Source: Botryococcus braunii (Eukaryota > Chlorophyta > Trebouxiophyceae). Taken from it: a stretch of DNA of 40,000 nucleotides. The DNA lies in assembly GCA_002005505.1 (NCBI GenBank), contig KV908554.1, positions 30,001-70,000 of the forward strand. The letters run 5' to 3'. The position numbers and the translations under genes were made by a program. Within the stretch, counting starts at the first letter, position 1; each line of letters opens with the position of its first letter. The notes under the pieces were generated by a model, which did not search any database, was not told the origin of the DNA, and saw only the letters and a list, made by a program, of their open reading frames with translations. Shown here in pieces: positions 28,864 to 38,047 of this stretch.

Positions 28864-31604
28864 TGTGTGTGTGTGTGTGTGGGTGCGTGTGAGTGTGTGT
28901 GCGTGTGCCTGTGCGTGTGCCGGGGGGGGGGGTGGGGTGGTGTGCTTTCCACCGAGGCGCCTTGCCTCATCTTGATCTTATCCAGTTCCTCATGCTCTAG
29001 CCCAGCCTTCCGCAGGTGCAGCTTCTGGCAGAAGTTACCTCCTTCAGTTGGCTTTTGCAAGGAACCGGCTCCTTCACAATCAAGTCCTCCAAAACCCAAA
29101 AGTGCACACCTCTGCGTGTGTATGTCTGCGTGTGCGCGGGGGTTGGGGGGGGGGGTGGGGGGGTGAGGGGGGGGGTGTGCTTCCCACCGAGGCGCCTTGC
29201 CTCATCTTGATCTTGTCGAGTTTCTCGTGCTCTAGCCCAGCCTTATACAGGTGCAGCTTCTGGCAGAAGTTGCCTCCTTCAGTCGGCTTATGCAAGGAAC
29301 CGGCTCCTTCACAATCAAGTCCTTCAAAACCCAAAACTGTTCAGGGGTTGATTGAACAGACGTGAAAACACACCCACCTTCCTCTGTCCAGTCTGTGGGA
29401 CTTAGAGAGGGCATCCTCCCCAGGTCATAGGTACAGGAATGGAGAGCATGGTTTGCTGTCAAACCCTCCTGGGAATCCCGGGAGATCACATTTCAGCCCA
29501 AAATCTGCCACGATGGGACTGTCCCGACTCGAAAGGAAAACATTTGCGCTGGAAATCCACAAAAATTTGACCTCGCGGGAGGGTTCCCAGTTCTACCATG
29601 CTTTCCCATACTGTAACTCTGACTAATGGAGGATGCCCCCTCTGAGGGCCCCTCAGTCCCTCCAAAGACCTCTTCAGACCTCTTCCCCGCATGCCAGTGC
29701 TACCCTGGAATGGCGCTAAGAGGGCATCCGCATTAACGCTCGGGCGGTTCCGAGCACGCTGAGTCGCTGCTTGTACGAACATTCGCGGTGTTCGGTTTCC
29801 GTACTGCGAGCGCCACGGTTACTCCTACGGAGCACCAATGCGGATGCCCTCTGAACCTAATTTTCAAAGATCGTTGAGCCCCCCCCCCCCCCCCCAACCC
29901 TTGTCAGCAAACTATACTTCCCCAAATCTACCGTTGGTGATGTCCCTCAGCGCCCGTGGGACATGTGTCGGGTCGAAGCATTCCGCAACAAATCACCTGG
30001 AGGAGCCGCCTGGGAATGTGGAATCGTTACATACCTCCAAGCCACACCGCCTGGGGGTTTTGCTCGCAGGACTTCACGTGTTTGAATTGTGCCAGTGCCG
30101 GCTGCACACCTGAACCGGCTCCGCCGCCACCGCCAAGCCCTCCCCCAAGCCCTCCCCCGCCACCGTCACCACCGCCACCGCCACCACCCAGTCCGCCCCC
30201 GCCCAGACCCCCCCCGAGGCCCCCGCCGCCGAAGCCTCCCCCGCCTCCGCCGCGTCCACCCCCACCAAGTCCCCCGCCCAGACCGCCGCCGCCTCCGCCT
30301 CGACCCCCGCCCCCAAGCCCCCCACCCCGCCCCCCACCCCCTTTACCACCAAGCCCACCCCCTCCGAGGCCCCCGCCACGGTCCCCGCCACCCAGCCCGC
30401 CACCCAAGCCTCCCCCACGGCCTCCCCCATCCCCACCTCCTAGCCCGCCACCCAAGCCTCCCCCACGGCCTCCCCCATCCCCACCTCCTAGCCCGCCTCC
30501 CAAGCCTCCCCCACGGCCTCCCCCATCCCCACCTCCCAGCCCGCCCCCCCGGCCGCCCCCATCCCCACCTTCGCCTCCACCCCGGCCTCCCCCGTCCCCA
30601 CCCCCCCGCCCGCCCCCCGGCCGCCCCCTCCATCTCCTCCCCCGCCACGGCCTCCACCCCGGCCTCCCCCGTCCCCACCCCCCCGCCCGCCCCCGCGGCC
30701 GCCCCCTCCATCTCCTCCCCCGCCACGGCCTCCACCCCGCCCTCCTCCGTCCCCACCCCCAAGCCCACCTCCGCGGCCGCCCCCACCGCCACCTCGGCCC
30801 CCGCCAGGGCCTCCGCCATCGCCGCCCCCAAGGCCCCCTCCTCGGCCTCCTCCGCCGTCCCCACCTTCACCTCGTCCTCCTTCCCCAAGCCCATCTCCAC
30901 GCCCTCCACCTCCATCACCTCGCCCACCTCCGCCAACACTCCCAAGCCCTTCACCGCGGTCTCCTCCCCCATCCCCACCTCCGCCGCCCCCATCCCCTCC
31001 GCCGCCACCCCCGCCTCCTCCACCCCCACCACCACCACCTCCCCCACCACCCGCATCTACTTCTCCGCCGCAACCATCATCGTCATCGCCGCCGCCACCC
31101 CTGTCTCCATCCCCTCCCCCACCAACACCCACATCCACCTCCCCATCTCCCCCGCTGCCCTCGTCCCCATCGCCGCCGCCCTTATCTCCATCTCCCCCGC
31201 CACCCACCTCCCCATCTCCTCCCCCACAGCTTTCTCCATCTCCTCCTGCAACTACCTCGCCTTCACCACCACCGCTAGTTCAATCCCCGTCTCCGCCCCC
31301 ACTGGATGCGTCATTCCCACCGGCCCCACCACTGGATGCGCCATTCCCACCGTCACCGCCCCCGCTGGATGGGTCATTCCCTCCGTCACCGCCCCCACCA
31401 CTGGATGCGTTATTCCCGCCGTCACCACCCCCACTGGATGGGTCGTTCCCGCTATCACCGCCCCCACCAGATGGGTCAATGGCAGCGCCCCCCACACCTT
31501 CGGCAACCGGGATGCGCCGGAGAGGCGGCACCGTCGGCGAACAGCCGATGCTGGGGGAGACTGCGGAGGCCCAACCGCGCGTCCGGAAGTTGAGGCTGAA
31601 ATGA
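23991..31604 (+). CDS. Secreted CAP/SCP-domain protein with long proline-rich (HRGP) tail
   Basis: Seven exons: 23991-24275, 24569-24729, 25729-25880, 26713-26755, 27726-27753, 28618-28701 and 30070-31604. All introns are GT-AG and every junction is in phase (753 bases before the last exon). A signal peptide (AAAAISLLLFLTC) opens the protein, followed by a Cys-containing linker. The CAP domain spans about residues 98-260. It has NDVRTDP, HSSNM, FFDHIG (H166), GENIA (E196), GYYSVLDVVMAWM, CSPGHR (H218, split over exons 4-5) and WYTQ|DF. A (Ser)Pro-rich tail of about 500 residues begins at 30112. CAP proteins are secreted; the tail resembles algal cell-wall glycoproteins, so an extracellular-matrix role is likely but inferred. 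The tail changes frame once at about 30620 through a missing base. The codons after it stop at TGA 31602-31604. Confidence 0.85.
25388..25718 (+). repeat. Minisatellite in intron 2 of the CAP gene
   Basis: Many copies of a 10-12-base motif (AATGCCTGTC plus TCAATGTCAC variants) repeat irregularly up to the exon 3 acceptor. The long reading frames across it are by-products of the repeat. Confidence 0.93.
25848..25990 (+). repeat. Tandem duplication over the exon 3 splice donor
   Basis: About 70 bases from the end of exon 3 (ACAGCCATGGCTGGGGAG) through its donor (GCAG|GTACGT) into CAGGCCCCTTGTCC recur 74 bases later. The second copy has one A fewer and GTACAT at the donor. The first copy is in frame with the CAP domain. 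Confidence 0.9.
26180..26690 (+). repeat. Degenerate minisatellite in intron 3 of the CAP gene
   Basis: About a dozen diverged units of roughly 36-45 bases carry GTGAACTCAGTC and CATAAGCATGTTGCTGTGGG-like cores. They are broken once by a G-rich tract at about 26470-26487. Confidence 0.88.
27432..27480. repeat. Hairpin in intron 4 of the CAP gene
   Basis: Perfect 15-base arms (TCCCACATACATGGC and its complement at 27466-27480) are separated by 19 bases. Confidence 0.85.
28477..28595 (+). repeat. Minisatellite in intron 5 of the CAP gene
   Basis: Four units of about 31-34 bases each contain CAGCACGTGCCTTGCTG (or a variant) and a GGCCAATC-like tail. Confidence 0.9.
28729..28931 (+). repeat. 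(TG)n microsatellite with G tract in intron 6
   Basis: About 180 bases of TG/CG-interrupted dinucleotide repeat end in a run of G. Confidence 0.96.
28941..29336 (+). repeat. Two 161-bp direct copies in intron 6 of the CAP gene
   Basis: Copies at 28941-29101 and 29176-29336 are about 90% alike by eye and the same length. Both are preceded by TG-rich and G-rich tracts. On the minus strand both keep one open frame with nearly the same peptide (core GAGSLxKPTEGGNFCQKLHL). No known domain was recognised. Confidence 0.9.
29719..29852. mobile_element. MITE-like element with perfect 16-bp terminal inverted repeats
   Basis: The ends AGAGGGCATCCGCATT (29719-29734) and AATGCGGATGCCCTCT (29837-29852) are exact inverted copies. 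The 134-base element has no coding capacity. A second, diverged copy is at 19311-19443. No clear target-site duplication is visible. It lies in intron 6 of the CAP gene. Confidence 0.85.
30396..30749 (+). repeat. 48-bp and 78-bp in-frame repeats in the HRGP exon
   Basis: A 48-base unit encoding a 16-residue SPPPKPPPRPPPSPPP-type block repeats three times (about 30396-30540). A 78-base unit follows, with starts at about 30594 and 30671. The first 78-base unit is one base short (77). Confidence 0.9.
31302..31480 (+). repeat. Tandem peptide repeat at the end of the HRGP tail
   Basis: In the final frame five to six units of 10-12 residues with the pattern LD(G/A)SFPPSPPP occur in a row. DNA units are about 33-36 bases. 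Regular Asp and Phe mark them off from the rest of the tail. Confidence 0.85.
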
Positions 31605-33202
31605 GATGTCCCAGACCCATGTGGCTTATAAGGCATGTGGCTTAGGCATGTAGCTGAAAATTTTGGCTGGACATGGAGCTGAACACGTGGCTGAGCCGTG
31701 TGGCTCATTTTTAATAGTTTGAACATCGAAAGTGCAGGAGAGACAACTAAGGAACACCCATGCGTTCCGAGGCTGGAAAACCAAAGGGCATGCTGCAGCA
31801 TTGAACTGGGATGTCCAAGCACAAGAGTCAACACGGCAAAAGCGTTACATGGCAGGAGGATCTGGCAATTGATGCAGGAGGCGCTGTAGTTAAGAGTCAG
31901 TTGAGGACAGGATGGCTAACATGTGGGTCTGCATCAGGAAATGGGGGAAACCAGTCATAGCCTTCCCAGGTTTTTAGAGGCGTAAGAACACTTTTCTCGG
32001 TTGCCTCGTTTGCCTGCAAGGCAAACGAGCGTGCCTCGTCTGGTGTTGCCATTGCTTGATTGTTGAGCACCGTATTGGTTGATAGCTTCTTTGGTTTGCT
32101 GTTAGGACATGCTTCATTTTTATGTTTACGTCCTTATTCATGAGTAGGATCGTGCCTGATCAAACGTGCCTAATGGGGCGGGTTGGCACACTGGCTTTCG
32201 GGATAGTCCCATCATTGGTTCGGCAACTTAGAGTAGACAATGTGTGTATCAGGGTGCAACTCGGTCCGTATTGGACGGTCGTGCCTAATTAGCAGGCCGG
32301 CAGAAACTTCACGCGAGAGGTAGATTCCTGGGTGATGTGACACAGACAGTATCCTTCACCCACCAATAGGGTAATCTGTCCCAAGAAAACTCCACGGAGG
32401 ATTTTGGGGTTTGATCCTCATATCGCTTCAGTAGAAGGATTCGTACATTGGCGGATCCTTGCATTAACAGAGTGGATAAAAGTCTCTTAGCAAGCAAACA
32501 TTGTGGTCCTCTTGATGCCTCCTTACAATTCATGGGACGGGTATGGCTGCATATGCATTTATAGAAGAATGAACCCATGCATGAGTTCATTCATCTGGAA
32601 ATGAATGCATAGGAACTTCAGTGTACCCATTACTACCGCAGGGCATAGCACAGATCTGACAAATCTGCATGCGTTCATTCAAGATACGTATCTTCCTCTT
32701 CAGACACGTCTCAAAAGGGCATTTTCGGAATTTGACACCTGTCTTAAAGGAAGATCTAGGTTACACACTGCATCAATCGCTGTCGGGCCCTCCCTGCTGA
32801 AGTTTCACATCCCATGGGCACTCAATGAATACGAAAGAGTGTGAATACAGCATTTGTATTGGAGTAGGCACTGCTTGGTAATGTGCGGGTCAATTACCAG
32901 GTATTCTGCTCGAATTGTAAACAATCATGAACCCATATTCAAACGGATGTCCTGTTTGGGTGTCGTCTTTCATGTTTACCAATGCAAGAATTTTCCATAT
33001 CATCCCTCCTGCATTTTGTTTGTCCACGGCAAAACAACATGCAATGTGTGGGGTAAATCCCATTCCTTGCATCGGGCAAGAAATGCGTCCCACATCTATC
33101 GAGCTTCGTGGTTTTGAGCGCAAGGGCTTGCTGTCACAACATACATGCCTAAGGGCAAAATCTGAGTTGTCTTGCTGCTGCCTCAGCGCCAGGCACACCA
33201 AT

Positions 33203-33416
33203 GGTGTTAGTCCAATACTGTTAGTCATTAATGTTGTTAGTCCAATCCTGTTAGTCATTAATGTTGTTAGTCCAATCCTGTTAGTCATTGATGTTGTTAG
33301 TCCAATCCTGTTAGTCATTAATGTTGTTAGTCCAATCCTGCTAGTCGTTAATGGCATTAATGTGTGTTACTCCAATCCTGTTAGTCATTAATGTTGTAAG
33401 TCCATATTGTTAGTCT
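33203..33416 (+). repeat. 30-bp minisatellite
   Basis: Units start at 33203, 33233, 33263, 33293 and 33323, followed by degenerate ones to about 33416. The core is GTTAGTCCAATCCTGTTAGTC. The unit length is a multiple of three, so all frames stay open across it, but there is no sign of coding. Confidence 0.95.
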
Positions 33417-33456
33417 ACTCCTGTTCCAAAAAGTTGTTGGCACACCGAATTATTTC

Positions 33457-33945
33457 TTAGTCCGTTCCCCTCAGAGTCATAACCGGGACCCTTGCAAGAG
33501 GGGCATCGGGTGCATCAAACTCAATGTAGGTGACAATGTCTGATTGATGTTTCCACTGTAAAGAAAATAGTTCCACGAACGAAAGGGCAGGCTCAGCCGC
33601 ACGTTGTTGCTGAGCTCCGAGATAGCGGGCCTCAGGCGACGAATGCGTGCATCTTCTCATCACAATCTGTGGGCCTCTAATGGGTAGCGCACTGTTGCGT
33701 TGCATGCACCTCAGGTATTCTTTGCTTGGTTTTTCGTGGAATGTCAGAGTTCCCCCACCATAGGGGGCCAATTTGATGCTTTCTGGCATTTCTAACAAGG
33801 ATGATTGGAGGTTCGTCAAGAACGCTGTCTCCTTTGACGTGGTGCTGTATGAAGGAGTGGAGTTTGCTTGAAGGGATTTTGGGGAAAGGAGGTAACATTT
33901 GAAACGCTTGTTCCTGGTAATTGAACTGAACTGTAGATGTGACAT
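33457..33945 (-). CDS. Unidentified minus-strand ORF, doubtful
   Basis: A 162-residue ORF has mixed, protein-like composition in its second half (for example GGGTLTFHEKPSKEYLRCM, WKHQSDIVTYIEFDAPDAP). I recognise no family. A second minus-strand frame over 33677-33958 also looks protein-like at its start. A frameshifted relic or spliced exon is possible. Nothing nearby supports it. Confidence 0.25.
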   Translation of the reverse strand: MSHLQFSSITRNKRFKCYLLSPKSLQANSTPSYSTTSKETAFLTNLQSSLLEMPESIKLAPYGGGTLTFHEKPSKEYLRCMQRNSALPIRGPQIVMRRCTHSSPEARYLGAQQQRAAEPALSFVELFSLQWKHQSDIVTYIEFDAPDAPLARVPVMTLRGTD

Positions 33946-34374
33946 TCAGCAGTGTCATAATGTTGAGTTAATTATGCGATTGAAAAACTCCTCCATCTTC
34001 CTGCCGCAAAAGAAGGTGACAACCACGTGGAAGGCCTTCTCCAAAGAAGGAAGGAAGGAAGGAAGGAAGGAAATATTACATCCAAAGGGGGGAGGAGATA
34101 TAGGATGATCTGAGTAGGATGTAATGATTCCTGTCCTTCCGTGACTTCAAGAAGACACGGAGGATAGTGGATCGATTGATTTCAAGTAATTCAGTCTGTC
34201 AGTCTCGGTCCCGTTGATTGCCACATGTCTCTCGGGAGGATCAACGGAAAGATTCGAACTTGGGGGAGATCAGCCCAAAACTTGTACTGCACCTGAAAGT
34301 TAATCAGGCCCGGCACAGCAAGCTGCCCTCACCAATCCCATCATGTTTCTGACATCTTTGGAACACTTCATAAA

Positions 34375-36083
34375 ATGATATTCCATTACGTGTTTGTTAT
34401 ATCGGCTTGCCTTGCAGTATCTGCCACGGTGGTGATCGGAGCGGCAGTCGTAGAACTAAGGAAACGAGCCGGTAAAGAGGCACAGGTATGGACACAACAG
34501 ATGCTTCGGCCAAAGATTCTAAACATGAATGCTATCTAACCTTTGTATTTCCATGAAGGCTGAAGCTGACTCCGAAACAGAGAACCTTGTTTCCGATCGG
34601 ACAGTAGGACATTCACATGGTGCACGCAACTTCAGTGCGATTTTTCCAGCTATACTACTTCTAATACTTGGCACATCGTTTTATTACCTCTGGAAACCCA
34701 CTGATACTGCCGGTTCGCTCCTGAATCCCACCCGGAAAGTTTTCGGATCCTTCGTTGAGATGTCTCCACCTACTGGGGGCTGCATATATGGGACCATTTA
34801 TCCATCATGGCATTTGAAATTGTCTTTTGTTTCAACCAGAAATTGTTATGTTGCTAAGGCAAGCCCAGCTTGATGAATGGGTCGTTGATGTAGTACTGTC
34901 CGACCTTGTCGCCCCCTCAGAACTCAAGTGTCACACACATCGCCCTCTCTGCAGAGGGGCATGTGCACCTTCTTGATATACCACTTGAAAACAATGGATC
35001 TTGCAGGCTCACTTTCTTGCAAACCTCCTGATGCAAAGGCGAGAGTTAAACTGTTTGGCAACCTTGGTGGATTGAACCACCCCATCGTCACAAATAATCC
35101 CACAGCTCAGAACCTCTTCAATCAGGTATGTCAAACCAGAATTCCGATATCAAAACTCTTCGGAGTGGTCCGTCCCTAGGCCTGCAGACCGCGAACAGAG
35201 TGCCCCTTGATCCCGAGATTCGGTACCGCTGTAGGCAAACGTGACTCTTGGCAGATAACTCAACATATTGGATATCGCTCAACTCTTACCACATTTGAGT
35301 GTGAAAACACAATTTTGTATCTGTATGCAGCCAAACGCGAGCCTTGTTGCCGTTGAAGTCATGTTGCAGGACGCATGGCGATCCCTCCAACAGAGTAGCT
35401 CTGGCTGCAGATTTATATGGCTGCACCCGTAACTGAAATGCTTAAGAGTCAGAGCTAAATATGAGCTATGAATACTTTTACTTTTATACTTTCAGCCACT
35501 TCAAGATGTTTTCAGCAGCACCAACAGCTTCAGCATTTCGTTTCCTTTCGCAGCTGTGTTGATAATGCTCATTAATTTGTGAGCATTATAGGTAGTTTAT
35601 GAGTAGCTCTACATGTACTCATGAACATTATAGGTAGTTTACATGTAGCTCTACATAAGTCTGTTGTGAGCACGCAGTATACCCTAGTTGTACATCTAGG
35701 GTATACTGCGTGCTCACAACAGACTTATCTTGAGTAGTCTCTTGAAACCACTGCGCTGCCATGGCAGAATTGGTGGTGGGGGAACAGTCCATGCGGTAGC
35801 TAATGTTAATGTGTCCTTGGTTCCACAGGGTATGCTCTTCGCGTGGGCATTCAACCAACTGGAAGCACAACAATCCTTCCTCCTTGCATCAGAGTTGGAT
35901 CCCAATGCCTCCATGCCATATTGGGGGCTAACCTATGCTATGGGTCCCGGGGCTAACAAGTAAGCACCTGCCAAGCACCTGCCCTTCGTGACAGTGTTCA
36001 GCCGGTTGTAGATGCTCATGCTCATTATGGAGTATGTACTGGCACCTTGTTGGAACCCACACATCCATGCCGTTGCACCACGT

Positions 36084-36157
<74 letters not shown>

Positions 36158-36473
36158 GCGCGCACGCACTCGCACGTGCACACGCACATTTTCATGCACA
36201 CGCAATGCCCGCATGCGCGCACGCTCTAACAAAAACATTCACACCCACCCACATGCATACGTGCCGGTACGCAGCACCAGTAGCAGGACAGTACTATCAA
36301 ATTTATGTACTGTAAGGGTGAATGCGGGCAGCCATGGGATGGGGCTCAACCAGATAAGGCTGTAGGAAGGCTGGGAATCACCGGAAGGTGGGTTGGGCCA
36401 ATTGAGAGCATGCGATGAAAGGACGAGAGGTGCGGGTACCGGTTGGCATCTTGAAAGGTATTGAGGCTTGTGA

Positions 36474-36566
<93 letters not shown>

Positions 36567-37913
36567 GGGGGTGTGGGTGGGTGGGGGGGGGGGTTCCCTA
36601 CGGGGCCCTAAGGGGGGCTTTGCCAGGTTGGGGGAGGGGAGAGGGAAAGAGTTAGCAAGCTGGAACTTTATGGAGTCTGTCTATGAGTACGTCAAGATTG
36701 TCGACAGGTACAGGGAGGGAGGGAGGGAGGGAGGGGGGCCTGGCAAAGGGCTTGGGACTCTTGTCCTTCTAGACGTCTGGCCATATTGGTTTTGAACGCA
36801 TGCCTAATGCGATGACGGGTATCAGTCTACTTCGGCCGCATGCGTGTGTACCTGATATCCTTCGTCGCATAAGCAAAGCATTCCGAAAGTGATACGGCCA
36901 GACGTCTAGTGGGCCGCATTAGACATAAGGACTTGATACCGCGGCCCTTGCCCGCGCTTGAAACCATGTGCATTTGCATGGGACTGGCATGGCATGGCAT
37001 CCGGTTGCAGGCTCTGACAGCTTTTCGATTGATGAAGCTCATTAATGTACCTCATTGGTGTAAAACATTTTGAAACGAAGTTCAATCTTTCTTTCTCAGA
37101 TCCCTCGCCCCCCTCCCCGGGGCCCCAACAACCCGTAGGGTTGCTGTCCACCTAAAGCCATTATGTGGATTAATTCACCTCCCATTGGGGCTAACATGCA
37201 TACCTTCCCCAGCCCACTACGTATATGGTCGGGGGTATACAACTACAACTTGTACTGTGTTGAAATGTGTGGCAACACTGATTTCAAACATTTATGCAGG
37301 GAGATCGTGGAAGTGAAATCGTGGTTTCCATCGTTTGGACCTGGAGACTTTCCCGAGTGCCATGCCAATGCGGAGAAGGCTTTGGCGCTGGCTCAGCAAG
37401 CTGCGGAAGCTAACCCGGACTCCAAGGAAGCGAAGCGGGACTTGGCGTATGCAAAAGCGGCTGCGATTCGATTCCGGGACGGCAGCGAACTCAACCCGGA
37501 GCGGTACAACGCGGAGGTCGCATATGGGCACGCTCTTCGGGACGCCGGCACGCAGGGCCCGCTGTAAAAACAACGAAGTCAATGCGATTCCCGTTAGCAT
37601 AAGCTAACTTAAAACCAAAATACCCTAGTCAATACGAATCCAGTCCTGCCGAGAGATAATACCATGGCGCCCACTGAGTCCTAATTCGTCCTGAACACTG
37701 CTTTGGCATGAACCATGGTCACGTAAACTCTGCATTATAGGCTGCGCATTAGTCTTTAGGGTAATACGCATGAAATCTTTTTGCCATTGCTGAATGGGAG
37801 GGAGGCAGGCAGGTAGGGAGGGCGGGCGGGAGGCTGCGCAACTGTCTGGAAACCGGGATTGGAAGTATGTATGCCTCTTTGTATGTACGAGGGCTGGGGG
37901 CAAGGGCGTGCGT

Positions 37914-37979
<66 letters not shown>

Positions 37980-38001
37980 GCACGCACGCACGCACGCACA
38001 A

Positions 38002-38047
<46 letters not shown>

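Larger units (their letters stand above)
31605..34374 (+). other. Intergenic region between the CAP and TPR genes
   Basis: This stretch of 2.8 kb starts with the likely 3' UTR of the CAP gene, where ATGTGGCT-like words recur. An 11-bp perfect stem with a 3-base loop is at 32005-32029 (CTCGTTTGCCT / AGGCAAACGAG). A 30-bp minisatellite and one doubtful minus-strand ORF are listed separately. GAAG repeats lie at 34046-34070. Nothing else was recognised. Confidence 0.5.

Noticed and set aside
30027..31207. Gly-rich ORFs on the minus strand and a His/Pro-rich ORF in another plus frame
   Set aside because: They are shadows of the Ser-Pro coding repeat, which is fixed by its in-phase joining to the CAP domain.
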